A stretch of DNA of 64,000 nucleotides from Pseudomonas alkylphenolica. GTDB taxonomy: Bacteria; Pseudomonadota; Gammaproteobacteria; Pseudomonadales; Pseudomonadaceae. The number at the start of each line of letters is the position of its first letter. Positions within the stretch are counted from its first letter, which is position 1. This document shows positions 21,358-30,617 of this stretch, one piece after another. A model generated the notes under the pieces. That model was given only the letters and a program-made list of their open reading frames with translations. It was not told the origin of the DNA and ran no database searches. A program made the position numbers and the translations under genes. The DNA lies in the NCBI RefSeq assembly GCF_004025535.1, contig NZ_QJRG01000033.1:496001-560000 (forward strand). Reading direction: 5' to 3'.

Positions 21358-23256
21358 TCAACCCGCCGGCACCCGACGCCTGGACGCCAGGTAACTGCGG
21401 CCGTACAGGAAAGCGATCGCCAACAAGGCCACCACTTGCGCCGCCAATGAGTAAGCGTCGGCGTGGATCCCTAGCCAGTCAAAGTCGAAGAACGCCACTG
21501 GACGCGTACCGAACACGCCAGCCTCCTGCAACGCTTTGACACCATGACCGGCAAACACCACCGACAAGGCGCACAGCAGCGCCGCGTTGATGCTGAAGAA
21601 CAGCGACAGCGGCAGCTTCGCCGAGCCACGCAGAATCACCCAGGCCAGGCCCACCAACAGCACCAGCGCAGTTGCGCCACCGGCCAGTACCGCCTGATGG
21701 CCAGCAGGCCCGGCCTGCAGCCATAGGGTTTCGTAGAACAGAATCACTTCGAACAATTCGCGGTACACCGAGAAGAAGGCGAGCAAGGCAAAGCCGAATC
21801 GCCCGCCGCCACTCACCAGGCTGCTCTTGATGTAGTTCTGCCAGGCGGCCGCATGCCGGCGGTCATGCATCCACACGCCCAGCCAAAGCACCATGACGCT
21901 GGCGAACAGGGCCGTACAGCCCTCAAGCAATTCGCGCTGGGCGCCACCGACGTCGATGACATAGGCCGCCAGGGCCCAGGTGCCAAAGCCGGCCAGCAGG
22001 GCCAGGGCCCAGCCGATGTTGACGCTGCGCACCGCCGACTGCTGCCCGGTATTGCGCAGGAAAGCGAGAATCGCCGCCAGCACAAGAATCGCTTCGAGGC
22101 CTTCGCGCAGCAGGATCAGCAGGCCGGAGATGAAGCTCAGCGACCAGCTCAAACCATCGCCGCCAAGCAGATCGGCAGCTTCCTTGAGTTTGCCCTTGGC
22201 AACGTCCAGACGCTGTTTCACCTGCTCCAGCGGCAAGCCGTCCTGCAGCGCCTGGCGGTAAGCCATCAGCGACTTCTCGGTGTCCTTGCGCACGTTGGCG
22301 TCGACGTTGTCCAGCGAGCTTTCGACCAGCTCGAATCCTTCCAGGTAAGCAGCCACCGACAGGTCATAGGCCTGGTCGTGATCACCGTTCTGGAAGGCCG
22401 CCAGGCTCTTGTCCAGGGTGCTGGCGGTGTAGTCGAGCAATTGCGCAGGGCCCCTTTGTACCTGCGGTGGCTGGGCGCGCTGGGCGCGGAATTGCGCAGC
22501 GGCGTCCGGGCCCAGCGCCGCTTCAACCTCCAATGGCGTCTGGCGTGCCAGATCCGCAAGGTTGTAGGGGGTATCGTCTTTGGCCTTGGCAGGGTCGGCG
22601 GTGAAGCTGGCGACGTAGGTGGCCAGGTCCCAGCGCTGGCGTTCGTCGAGCTGGTCGGCAAACGACGGCATGTCGGTGCCTTCGATCCCTTGCCCCAGGG
22701 TGTTGTAAAGGTCGAACAGGCTAAGGCGTGCCAGGCGTTCGCTGCTGCGCAGATTCGCCGGTGGCGGCTCCAGGCCGACCCCCGCCGGGCCGTCACCGGC
22801 ACCGCTGTCGCCATGACAGACCGAGCAGTGCTGCGCGTAAAGCGGCGCACCGCGAGTTGGGTCCGGGGTGATCAGCGGTGCCTGACTGACTTCATAGGCC
22901 ACCGCCAGCTGGGCACCGAGCTGGCGTGCCATGCGCGCGACGCTGGCACCGTCCTGATGCTGGCTGATCGCCTGGCGCAGGTTGACCACGCCCTGCTCCA
23001 GCGCCTGACGCTCGGCACGCGCCGGCAACCCGCCGATCAGCCCGTGCAGGACGTCGGTGAACTCCAGCTGCTCACGGTACTCGCCATCATCCACCACCTT
23101 GCCCGCTTCCACCGTTGCCGGATAATCGGCGCCGATGTAGTCGAGCAGATGCAACGCTTTGGCGGCATCATCGGCCGTATCGGCCAGCAACACAGTGCTG
23201 CTCAGCGCCATCAGTGGCCACAGCAGCCAGGCGAGCAAGCGGGAACGGGAAGTCAT
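21358..23256 (-). CDS. cytochrome c / FTR1 family iron permease
   Basis: 632-residue fusion for high-affinity iron uptake. A signal peptide (LLAWLLWPLMALSSTVLLA) leads into a periplasmic region with a c-type cytochrome motif CSVCH (144-148), heme Met in GTDMPSF (about 197), and a helical segment to about residue 370. The FTR1 permease follows, with its two REXXE iron-passage motifs REGLE (384-388) and RELFE (499-503) and about seven helices. The covalent heme domain may oxidise Fe(II) or pass electrons in place of the separate multicopper oxidase of fungi. An inverted repeat precedes the start. Confidence 0.9.
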   Translation of the reverse strand: MTSRSRLLAWLLWPLMALSSTVLLADTADDAAKALHLLDYIGADYPATVEAGKVVDDGEYREQLEFTDVLHGLIGGLPARAERQALEQGVVNLRQAISQHQDGASVARMARQLGAQLAVAYEVSQAPLITPDPTRGAPLYAQHCSVCHGDSGAGDGPAGVGLEPPPANLRSSERLARLSLFDLYNTLGQGIEGTDMPSFADQLDERQRWDLATYVASFTADPAKAKDDTPYNLADLARQTPLEVEAALGPDAAAQFRAQRAQPPQVQRGPAQLLDYTASTLDKSLAAFQNGDHDQAYDLSVAAYLEGFELVESSLDNVDANVRKDTEKSLMAYRQALQDGLPLEQVKQRLDVAKGKLKEAADLLGGDGLSWSLSFISGLLILLREGLEAILVLAAILAFLRNTGQQSAVRSVNIGWALALLAGFGTWALAAYVIDVGGAQRELLEGCTALFASVMVLWLGVWMHDRRHAAAWQNYIKSSLVSGGGRFGFALLAFFSVYRELFEVILFYETLWLQAGPAGHQAVLAGGATALVLLVGLAWVILRGSAKLPLSLFFSINAALLCALSVVFAGHGVKALQEAGVFGTRPVAFFDFDWLGIHADAYSLAAQVVALLAIAFLYGRSYLASRRRVPAG

Positions 23257-23271
23257 GAGCCAATCTCAAAT

Positions 23272-23295
23272 AACAATGCGAGGTATTGCATTGTT
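23272..23295 (-). promoter_or_regulatory. inverted repeat upstream of FTR1 gene
   Basis: Perfect 8-bp arms AACAATGC / GCATTGTT separated by 8 bp, beginning 16 bp before the FTR1 start codon. Size and position fit a repressor operator overlapping the leader. It does not match the Fur box, which would be the expected iron regulator. Confidence 0.45.
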
Positions 23296-23370
23296 CACTT
23301 CCATTGGCCATCGCTCAAGGTGTGCACGACAAACTACGTAAAATTTAGTGACAATTTTTCCGCGCAAAAG

Positions 23371-23394
23371 AAAAGCGACCCTGAGGTCGCTTTT
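23371..23394 (-). terminator. intrinsic terminator after LysE gene
   Basis: AAAAGCGACC-CTGA-GGTCGCTTTT, a 10-bp perfect stem with a tetraloop followed on the minus strand by TTTTCTTTTG, about 22 bp beyond the lysE-family stop. Confidence 0.85.
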
Positions 23395-23416
23395 CCCTAC
23401 TGGCAGCAGCCTGATT

Positions 23417-24049
23417 TCAGACCGGTGCGCGGCGGATTGTCGCCAGCAGTGTCGCCGCCCCCAGGAACAGGCCGGCGAAAGTACGGTTCATGCGCCGCTG
23501 CTGCTTGGGCGTACGCAGCAAACGCAACACCCGCGCGGCCAGCCCGGTATAACCGGCCATCACCAGCAGGTCGACGGTGACCATGGTCGCAGTGATGATC
23601 AGGTACTGAGGCAGCAACGGTGCATGCGGGTTGATGAACTGGGGCAGCACCGCGAGCATGAAGACCAGCGCCTTGGGGTTGCTTACGTTGACCAGAAAGC
23701 CGCGGAACACCAGGCTCAGGGGCTTGCCGATCGGCCGCACGGTCGACTCGTCGCTAAGGTCGCTCGGCAGCGCACGCCATTGTTTGACCGCCAGGTACAC
23801 CAGGTAGGCAACACCGAACCACTTGATCACATGGAAGGCAGTGGCCGAGGTGGCGAGGATGGCGCCGACGCCTGCGGCAATGATCGCAATCTGTAGCACC
23901 AGGCCCAGCTGCAGGCCCAGGGCGTTCCAGTAACCGCGCCAGAAGCCGTACTGCAGGCCACAGGACATCGAGGCAATGGCCCCGGCACCCGGCGACAGAC
24001 TGATCACCCAACAAGCGGCAAAAAACGCCAACCACGTTTCCAACGACAT
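23417..24049 (-). CDS. LysE-family amino acid exporter
   Basis: 210-residue six-helix exporter of the LysE/RhtB type. The N-terminal helix with PGAGAIASMSCGLQYGFWRG is the family signature, and FLVNVSNPKALVFMLAVLPQFI gives the NPK motif. ATG 24049 has GAGG six bases upstream; an in-frame start five codons earlier has none. Inner membrane, proton-driven export of an unidentified amino acid. Single gene with its own terminator. Confidence 0.92.
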   Translation of the reverse strand: MSLETWLAFFAACWVISLSPGAGAIASMSCGLQYGFWRGYWNALGLQLGLVLQIAIIAAGVGAILATSATAFHVIKWFGVAYLVYLAVKQWRALPSDLSDESTVRPIGKPLSLVFRGFLVNVSNPKALVFMLAVLPQFINPHAPLLPQYLIITATMVTVDLLVMAGYTGLAARVLRLLRTPKQQRRMNRTFAGLFLGAATLLATIRRAPV

Positions 24050-24131
24050 CACACACCTCGCCAAGACTTGTTACAAAACTCTAAGCTAGTGCGCAGGCGA
24101 AAAAATAACCACGCTTTTTTTCAGATACCGA

Positions 24132-24722
24132 TCACTTGCCGACGGATTTCTCGTCGCCCACCAGCGGCACAATCTCGGCACCGCGCCAGCGCCGCACCGA
24201 CTTCTGGAAAAACTGGCTGTTGGGTACCTGCACGGTCGCTCCCCCCGCTTCCGGCATTTCGATCAGGGTCGTGAACAGCAGGTTGATCGCGACCACCCGC
24301 CCCTTCACCCCGGGCTTGTCGATGGTCTCGACCAGTTCCACCACGTCGCCGATACGAAACGGGCCAACGGTGAAAATCAGCACTGCGCACAACAGGTTCG
24401 ACAGCACACTCCACATGGCAAAGAACGCCACCGCGGCCACCGCGACGAAGCCTGACAAGGCCGTCCACAGCACCGTGGCAGAGACGCCCAGGCGCTCTAG
24501 CACAAACACCAGTGCGCTGCCCATGATCAGCCAGCGCAAGCCGCCGCGCACCGGCATCATCAGCTCCGGCGGTAACGGGTAACGCTCACCGAGACGTCGC
24601 AGGCAGCGCCCGACCAGGCGCTGCAGTACAAACGCAGCGCACAGGATCAGGAGAATCTGCAAACCCATCCAGAACGGCGCAATCCACTCTGGCGGCACCG
24701 GCAATTGCAACGACGCCATCAA
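24132..24722 (-). CDS. small MscS-type mechanosensitive channel
   Basis: 196-residue MscS-like channel, shorter than E. coli MscS (286). Two to three helices (PFWMGLQILLILCAAFVLQRL; GLRWLIMGSALVFVLERLG; pore helix region LSGFVAVAAVAFFAMWSVLSN) are followed by the beta domain FRIGDVVELVE and PNSQFFQ. The C-terminal vestibule is nearly absent, so ion selectivity and tension response may differ. It starts inside the end of the ABC-F gene (ATGA overlap), so the two are co-transcribed. Confidence 0.88.
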   Translation of the reverse strand: MMASLQLPVPPEWIAPFWMGLQILLILCAAFVLQRLVGRCLRRLGERYPLPPELMMPVRGGLRWLIMGSALVFVLERLGVSATVLWTALSGFVAVAAVAFFAMWSVLSNLLCAVLIFTVGPFRIGDVVELVETIDKPGVKGRVVAINLLFTTLIEMPEAGGATVQVPNSQFFQKSVRRWRGAEIVPLVGDEKSVGK

Positions 24723-26629
24723 GACAACGCCTCCAGCTCCGCCTGCATGGTCTCCAGCTGCTCGAGGGCGGCCATCCAGGCTTCTTCCAGTTCGGCTTCT
24801 CGAACCTTGAGCTTGGCCTGTTGGGCCAGCATGTCGCGCAGCTCATCCTTGCGTGCGGCTTCGTAAATGGCGCTGTCGCCGAGGCTGGCATCGACTTTCG
24901 CCAGTTGCTCGTGCAGGGCACCCAGCTCGCGCTCCAGCTTGTCGGCTTCACGCTTGTGCGGCGCCAACTGCTGACGCAGCGCGGCGGCGGCCTGGCGCTG
25001 GGCTTTTTTATCGGTCTTGTCGGCGTTGACCGGCGCGGTGCTGACCGGCGCGTTGCGCTGACGGTACTCGACCAGCCAGCGGGTGTAGTCGTCAAGGTCG
25101 CCATCAAAGGTCTCGACCTTGCCGTCAGCCACCAGCAGGAAGTCGTCGGTGGTGCTCTTGAGCAGGTGCCGATCGTGGGAAACCACCAGCACCGCACCGC
25201 TGAATTCCTGCAGGGCCATGGTCAGCGCCAGGCGCATTTCCAGGTCCAGGTGGTTGGTCGGTTCGTCGAGCAGCAACAGGTTCGGACGCTCCCAGGCGAT
25301 CAACGCCAGGGCCAGCCGCGCCTTCTCGCCGCCAGAGAAATTCAGCACCGGCTCGTCGATGCGCCCGCCACGGAAGTCGAAGCCCCCGAGGAAGTCGCGC
25401 AGTGTCTGTTCACGCTCGGTCGGTGCCAGGCGTTGCAGGTGCAGCAAAGGGCTGGCCTTGTTGTCCAGCGAGTCGAGCTGGTGCTGGGCAAAGTAACCCA
25501 CCGACAGGTTCTCACCGCGCACCAGGCGCCCGCTCAGGGGCTCGAGCTCACCGGCGAGGTTCTTGATCAAGGTCGACTTGCCCGCGCCGTTAGGGCCCAG
25601 CAAACCGATCCGCGCGCCCGGCGTGAGCTGAAGCTTGACCTTCTCGAGGATGGTCTTGTCGCCATAGCCCAGACGCCCTTCGGACAGGTCGAGCAACGGG
25701 CTGGAGATTTTCTCCGACTCGCGGAAGACAAAATCGAACGGCGAGTCCACATGCGCAGCCGACAGCTCCTCCATGCGTTCCAGGGCCTTGATCCGGCTCT
25801 GCGCCTGACGGGCCTTGGTGGCCTGAGCCTTGAACCGGGCGATGTATTTTTCCATGTGCGCGCGCTGGGCCTGCTGCTTCTCATAGGCCTGTTGCTGCTG
25901 CGCCAGGCGCTCGGCACGGGTGCGCTCGAAGGCGGTGTAACCACCCCGGTAGAGGGTCAGCTTGCATTGTTCGACGTGGGCCACATGATCGACCACCGCA
26001 TCGAGGAAATCGCGGTCGTGGGAAATCAGCAGCAGCGTGCCCGGGTAACCCTTGAGCCAGTCCTCCAGCCAGAGGATCGCATCGAGGTCCAGGTGGTTGG
26101 TGGGCTCATCGAGCAGCAACAGGTCGGAGGGGCACATCAGTGCCTGGGCCAGGTTCAGGCGCATCCGCCAGCCACCGGAAAAGTCTCCGACGCGCCGATC
26201 CATCTGGTCATTGGTGAAGCCCAGACCGGCCAGCAGTTTGCGTGCCCGGGCATCGGCGGTGTAGCCATCAGCGCTATCGAGCTCGATGTGCAGGCGTGCC
26301 AGGGCGGTGCCGTCGTGCGCAGCCTCGGCCGCGGCCAGGTCAGCCTGGACCTTGCGCAGACGCGCGTCACCATCGAGCACATAGTCGACCGCCAGCCGGT
26401 CGAGGGTGTCGACCTCCTGGCGCATGTGCGCAATACGCCAGTCGGCCGGGAGCTGACAGTCGCCTGAGTCGGGCGTCAGCTCACCACGCAACATAGCGAA
26501 CAGGCTGGATTTACCGGCGCCATTGGCACCGATGAGGCCGGCCTTCTGACCGGCATGCAGGGTCATTTCAGCGCCTTCTAGCAGGCGCTGGGGACCACGC
26601 TGTAAAGTGAGGTTCGATAGTCTGATCAT
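24719..26629 (-). CDS. ABC-F family ATPase (YheS-like)
   Basis: 636-residue soluble twin-ATPase protein. The first domain has Walker A GANGAGKSS and signature FSGGWRMRL; the second has GPNGAGKST and FSGGEKARLAL. Between them lies the charged linker (about 240-310) that in ABC-F proteins enters the ribosomal E site. A C-terminal coiled coil (about 560-636) follows. Start at MIRLSNLTLQRG; the upstream in-frame codons are not domain-like. Probably a translation factor that relieves ribosome stalling, by analogy with EttA/YheS. First gene of a pair with the MscS channel. Confidence 0.93.
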   Translation of the reverse strand: MIRLSNLTLQRGPQRLLEGAEMTLHAGQKAGLIGANGAGKSSLFAMLRGELTPDSGDCQLPADWRIAHMRQEVDTLDRLAVDYVLDGDARLRKVQADLAAAEAAHDGTALARLHIELDSADGYTADARARKLLAGLGFTNDQMDRRVGDFSGGWRMRLNLAQALMCPSDLLLLDEPTNHLDLDAILWLEDWLKGYPGTLLLISHDRDFLDAVVDHVAHVEQCKLTLYRGGYTAFERTRAERLAQQQQAYEKQQAQRAHMEKYIARFKAQATKARQAQSRIKALERMEELSAAHVDSPFDFVFRESEKISSPLLDLSEGRLGYGDKTILEKVKLQLTPGARIGLLGPNGAGKSTLIKNLAGELEPLSGRLVRGENLSVGYFAQHQLDSLDNKASPLLHLQRLAPTEREQTLRDFLGGFDFRGGRIDEPVLNFSGGEKARLALALIAWERPNLLLLDEPTNHLDLEMRLALTMALQEFSGAVLVVSHDRHLLKSTTDDFLLVADGKVETFDGDLDDYTRWLVEYRQRNAPVSTAPVNADKTDKKAQRQAAAALRQQLAPHKREADKLERELGALHEQLAKVDASLGDSAIYEAARKDELRDMLAQQAKLKVREAELEEAWMAALEQLETMQAELEALS

Positions 26630-26679
26630 AATGGCCGCGGAGTCTACCAGCTTCGTCGGCAACTGGCGCGAGTGGGACC

Positions 26680-27162
26680 ATGCACACCGACCTGTGGAAT
26701 TTTGCCCTGAATCTGTACGCCCGCCCAGGGGTGGAGGTGGCCTGCCTGCAATGGCAGGATCACGGCGGCGATGTTTGCCTGCTGTTATGCGTGGCCTGGC
26801 TCGGTGAGCGCGGTGTCACGCCTGACGAGTCGCGCCTGCAGGCGCTACGTTCCCTGGCCGATGTCTGGCAGGACGAGGTGGTAAAACCACTGCGTAGCCT
26901 GCGCCGGCAATGGCGCACGGCAGCCTTGCAGGACCTGCCATTGGCAAGCTTGCGTGATCAGGTCAAGGGACTGGAATTGGCGGCAGAACGAATGCTGCTG
27001 GAGCGGCTGCAAGCACTAAGCGAAGGTTGGGCAACGAATGCCGAAGAGGGTACGGACTGGCTGCCGTTGCTGACCTCGCCAGACACCCGCTTGCATCACG
27101 ACGCGCGGCATGTGCTGCGCGCCGCAATGCAAATGACTCAGGACGCCGACGACGGTGTCTGA
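26680..27162 (+). CDS. TIGR02444 family protein
   Basis: 160-residue conserved gammaproteobacterial protein, recognised by the N-terminus LWNFALNLYARPGVEVACLQ, then LQWQDHGGDVCLLLCVAWLG and a helical remainder. No known function and no signal peptide. Divergent from the ABC-F gene with about 50 bp between them. Its last 25 bp overlap the convergent algP. Confidence 0.85.
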   Translation: MHTDLWNFALNLYARPGVEVACLQWQDHGGDVCLLLCVAWLGERGVTPDESRLQALRSLADVWQDEVVKPLRSLRRQWRTAALQDLPLASLRDQVKGLELAAERMLLERLQALSEGWATNAEEGTDWLPLLTSPDTRLHHDARHVLRAAMQMTQDADDGV

Positions 27163-28277
27163 GGGTTGGTAACCGACGTAACGGGTGCGCTCGACGGTGT
27201 AGCGGCGGGTGCGACAGGTGCCGAGGCCGGGGTTGCCGAAGCTGGCGCTGTGGTTGGAGCCGCTGGCGTTGGTGCGGCGGCTGGTTTTACTGCTGGCTTG
27301 GCAGCAGCGGGTTTGGCTGCAGACCTGGCCGCTGGTTTGGCAGCAGCTGGCTTGGCTGCGGGTTTTGCAGCAGGCTTCGCCGCAGCAGGTTTGGCCGCGG
27401 GTTTAGCGGCGGGTTTCGCCGCAGCCGGCTTGGCCGCAGGTTTAGCGGCAGGCTTGGCTGCAACCGGTTTTGCTGCAGGTTTGGCAGCGGCAGTTTTAGC
27501 CGCTGGTTTGGCCGGCGCTTTCGCTGCAGCTGGTTTGGCCGCAGGTTTTGCAGCAGCCGTTTTAGCCGCAGGTTTTGCAGCTGGTTTTGCAGCAGCAGTT
27601 TTAGCCGCTGGCTTGGCAGGTGCTTTGGCAGCAACCGGCTTGGCTGCAGGTTTTGCAGCAGCGGTTTTAGCCGCTGGCTTGGCAGGTGCCTTGGCTGCAA
27701 CAGGTTTGGCGGCTGGCTTGGCCGCAGGTTTTGCAGCAGCGGTTTTAGCCGCTGGCTTGGCAGGCGCCTTGGCTGCAGCTGGTTTGGCCGCAGGCTTGGC
27801 GGCAGGTTTCGCAGCTGCTGTACGTGCTGCAGGTTTGCTCGCAGGCTTGGCCGCTGCAACCGGTGCAGGTTTGGCTGCACGCTGGGTCAGCGCCTTGGCT
27901 GCTGCTTCCTTGACCTTGCCAACACCCTGGGCCAGTTTCAGGCTTTCCTGGGCATCGCGCTTGAGCTGCTGAATGTAGGTGCGGGTCTGCGACTGGCGCT
28001 CTTTGAGCGAGTCGAGCAGTTCTTCAAGTTCAGCGGCTGCAGACTTTGCCTTGGCCTGCGCCTTGGCTTTTCCGGCGTGGGCAGCGTCCTGCAGTTTGAG
28101 ACGGGATTTGTGCAATTTCTCTTGTGCCTTGCCGCGTTGTTTTTCCAACTTGGCGAGCAGTTTTTCAGCATCAGCCAGCGCTTGCGAGCAGGCATTTTCC
28201 AAATGATCGAGCAGGCTGCCCGAGAGTTGCTGGAGCAGATGTAACGGCGTACTTACTGGCTTCTTATTGGCCGACAT
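27138..28277 (-). CDS. algP: AlgP, histone H1-like Lys-Pro-Ala repeat protein
   Basis: 379-residue protein with two parts. The first 150 residues are a helical, charged region (SPLHLLQQLSGSLLDHLEN, then heptad-like KLLAKLEKQRGKAQEKLHKS). The rest (about 150-345) is dozens of KPAA, KPAAK and KTAAAKP units resembling eukaryotic histone H1 tails, ending in an Ala/Pro/Thr-rich tail. AlgP (AlgR3) binds DNA and was linked to alginate gene regulation in P. aeruginosa. The DNA repeats (27,260-27,850) can expand or contract, so the length here may vary between strains. Standard neighbours FKBP, rsd and dsbB confirm identity. Confidence 0.93.
   Translation of the reverse strand: MSANKKPVSTPLHLLQQLSGSLLDHLENACSQALADAEKLLAKLEKQRGKAQEKLHKSRLKLQDAAHAGKAKAQAKAKSAAAELEELLDSLKERQSQTRTYIQQLKRDAQESLKLAQGVGKVKEAAAKALTQRAAKPAPVAAAKPASKPAARTAAAKPAAKPAAKPAAAKAPAKPAAKTAAAKPAAKPAAKPVAAKAPAKPAAKTAAAKPAAKPVAAKAPAKPAAKTAAAKPAAKPAAKTAAAKPAAKPAAAKAPAKPAAKTAAAKPAAKPVAAKPAAKPAAKPAAAKPAAKPAAKPAAAKPAAKPAAKPAAAKPAARSAAKPAAAKPAVKPAAAPTPAAPTTAPASATPASAPVAPAATPSSAPVTSVTNPQTPSSAS
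27260..27850. repeat. algP degenerate tandem repeat tract
   Basis: About 590 bp of imperfect 12-bp and 36- to 75-bp repeats encoding Lys-Pro-Ala-Ala units inside algP. Longer blocks recur nearly unchanged, for example GGTTTTGCAGCAGCGGTTTT at several places, a likely substrate for recombinational length change. Confidence 0.9.
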
Positions 28278-28503
28278 GGCTTACCTCCTGGCTGACGAGA
28301 GTGCGGCTCATACTATGCTTCTGCTGCTACCGCCGCTAGGGCATGTTGACAGTATTAAATTCGCCGCGTTGCATGCCTGGGCAAAGTTGTTATTGCTGCA
28401 GCTGGAAATCAGTGTAGATGCTTCACAAAGTGCTGCTGATATTTAGCCAAAGTTCCCAGCGAAGGCTGGCATACTTTGCGCTCGTTGAAGCAGGAGTGAG
28501 CCC

Positions 28504-29169
28504 GTGTCACGCCATCTCGTACTAGCTCTTTTTCTATGGCCTGCAGCGCTCATTGCAGCGCCTGCCCAGCCCACCACAGATGATCACGATCTGGCCTACA
28601 GCCTGGGCGCAAGCCTGGGCGAACGCTTGCGTACGCAGGTACCTGACCTGCAACTGGACGCCTTGCTCGAAGGGCTGCGCCAGGCCTATCAAAACAAGCC
28701 TTTGGCGCTTAGCGAAGCACGCATGGCGGCACTGCTCAGCGAACACGAAGCCCGAGCCAATGAAGCAGCACTGCATGCACAAAGCGAACAGATGCTGAGT
28801 GCTGAAAAACGCTTCATGGCCACCGAACGTTCCCGCGCAGGCGTGCGCGAATTAGCCGCAGGCATTCTGGTCAGTGAACTGAGCAAAGGCAGCGGCGCGA
28901 AGCCCAACGCCAAGGGCAAAGTCCAGGTTCGCTATGTCGGAATGTTGCCCGATGGCACCGTGTTCGATCAGAGCCAGCAACCGCAATGGTTCAATCTGGA
29001 CAGTGTGATCGAGGGCTGGCAAGTGGCGCTGCCGGAAATGGCAACGGGATCGAAGTGGCGACTGGTGATTCCTTCAGCACAGGCCTATGGCGCCGAAGGC
29101 GCGGGCGACTTGATTGCGCCCTATACGCCACTGGTATTCGAGATTGAACTGCTCGGAGTGGCCGACTGA
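28504..29169 (+). CDS. FKBP-type peptidyl-prolyl isomerase
   Basis: 221 residues from a GTG with GGAGTGAG just upstream. A signal peptide (LVLALFLWPAALIAAP) targets it to the periplasm. A helical dimerisation region (about 20-110; DLAYSLGASLGERLRTQ) resembles FkpA/FklB, and the isomerase domain has VQVRYVGMLPDGTVFDQS, VIEGWQVALPEMATGSKWRL and IPSAQAYG. It assists folding of exported proteins. Fixed neighbour of algP in Pseudomonas. Confidence 0.92.
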   Translation: MSRHLVLALFLWPAALIAAPAQPTTDDHDLAYSLGASLGERLRTQVPDLQLDALLEGLRQAYQNKPLALSEARMAALLSEHEARANEAALHAQSEQMLSAEKRFMATERSRAGVRELAAGILVSELSKGSGAKPNAKGKVQVRYVGMLPDGTVFDQSQQPQWFNLDSVIEGWQVALPEMATGSKWRLVIPSAQAYGAEGAGDLIAPYTPLVFEIELLGVAD

Positions 29170-29185
29170 GCAGCCGGCACGCCGA

Positions 29186-29656
29186 TCAGGCCTGCACGGC
29201 GCCTTCTTCGCTATGGGCGTTGTGCAACACTTCGATCAGGCAATCTTCAAGTTCAAAACGCTCATGCAGCAAGCTGCCGAGTTCGTTCAACTTTTTCGCG
29301 AAGCGCTCAGGGTCGTTGCAGTCCCCCTTGTCGCAGTGATCGTTGAAGGCCGAGGCGATTTCGGTGGTTGCATCGATACGCGGGCTGATCTGTTTTGCCA
29401 GCTCCAGGCCACGTGTATCACCGAAGGCCTTCGCCTCGCTGACCAACTGTTCGCTTACCTCGAAGTGCCAGGCCGACACATAGTCGATCAGCACCGCACA
29501 GAAATCCCGGCTTTTGTCCTTGTCGGCGAAAGCCGGCTTGGCATCGCGCAACTCGCGGAAGGCTGTCACCAACTCTGCGCGCTCATCCAACCAACGGTCA
29601 ATGAGCTTGTGAACTCCGCCCCAGCGTTCCTGAGCATTCTGACAACTATCTAGCAT
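29186..29656 (-). CDS. rsd: Rsd/AlgQ anti-sigma-70 factor
   Basis: 156-residue regulator that binds sigma-70 region 4 and favours alternative sigma factors; in P. aeruginosa (AlgQ) it affects alginate, pyoverdine and virulence. The N-terminus [20 protein letters not shown] and the [12 protein letters not shown] helix are characteristic. Start at 29656; codons upstream encode no conserved sequence. It converges on the FKBP gene, 16 bp apart. Confidence 0.93.
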   Translation of the reverse strand: MLDSCQNAQERWGGVHKLIDRWLDERAELVTAFRELRDAKPAFADKDKSRDFCAVLIDYVSAWHFEVSEQLVSEAKAFGDTRGLELAKQISPRIDATTEIASAFNDHCDKGDCNDPERFAKKLNELGSLLHERFELEDCLIEVLHNAHSEEGAVQA

Positions 29657-29879
29657 GGCGATCTCTTCCCTTCTGGGTAATGCGCCTGCCCCCGCTCGCA
29701 AGTGTGCGCAGCAATGGTGAAATCAGCAGGCCGCATCGAGCAGCTGTGTTTTCGGTATGCGTGCAGGGAGATTATTCCCGTGCGCCCTTGGCTTCAAGGT
29801 ACTCAGCCTACAAAGTTCATACAAGTGTTTAATCCCGTTCCTACTTGCCATCGGTCGTTTACAACATCGACGGAGGGCT

Positions 29880-30401
29880 TTATTTTTCGGCCCGATGACG
29901 GAAATTCGAACGCCAGCGCCCAAACACCTGATTCAGGGACAACGCGGCCAGTAACAAGAACGACAACAGACTCCACTCTGGAATCGTCAGATCGAGAAAG
30001 CTCCAGTTGATCCGTACGCAATCAGGGTTGCCGACCACCATGGTCTTGAGCAGCTCACTCAGTGGCATGTTCTCGACGCTATAACCAAATGGCGCCGGGC
30101 AACTATTGCCCGGCACCAGCGACGTACTCTGCAAATAGACCTGTCGAGCCGCCAGCAACGCTCCGGCAAAAGCCAGAAGTAGCGTCAATGCGGCATAGAC
30201 CCGTGTACCCCGGTGCCCGGGCGCCTGCACCACCGCGCACAAGCACACCCCTGCGAACACAGCCAGCACCAGCCGCTGGCTGTAGCACAAGGCGCAAGGC
30301 ACCTGTGCCATCCCCCACTCCAGATAGAACGCGGCAGCCAACATCAGTACCGAGGCGAATAGCGCCGGCAGGAACAACAGGCGGATGCGGGCCAACGGCA
30401 T
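29880..30401 (-). CDS. dsbB: disulphide bond formation protein DsbB (DsbH-type)
   Basis: 173-residue four-helix quinone reductase that reoxidises DsbA. The first redox pair is CALC (Cys36/Cys39) and the second is Cys101 and Cys128 in separate parts of the second periplasmic loop, as required. Neighbour of rsd and hemY, where the dsbH gene sits in P. aeruginosa; pseudomonads have a second DsbB elsewhere. Inner membrane. Confidence 0.92.
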   Translation of the reverse strand: MPLARIRLLFLPALFASVLMLAAAFYLEWGMAQVPCALCYSQRLVLAVFAGVCLCAVVQAPGHRGTRVYAALTLLLAFAGALLAARQVYLQSTSLVPGNSCPAPFGYSVENMPLSELLKTMVVGNPDCVRINWSFLDLTIPEWSLLSFLLLAALSLNQVFGRWRSNFRHRAEK

Positions 30402-30617
30402 GGCAGTTCCGGAATCAAGTGGATAAGCACCAACGGTAGAGGAAAGACGCGTATTGTTTCAAGGCGCAAGAATTGGGACAAATCATTGTCTGATAAGGGA
30501 AATTTCGCGAAATACTTCAGAAACGCACTTAGTGCATTGCAGGGCAATTACGTAGGAAGGCGTAGTCATTTTCTATGAAGCCTTGAGCCCGCGGCATGCC
30601 ACGAGCCCAAGGGGTGT

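Noticed and set aside
27260..27850. Repeat tract considered as a CRISPR array
   Set aside because: The repeats are coding, contiguous and spacer-free (Lys-Pro-Ala units of AlgP); no cas genes are nearby.
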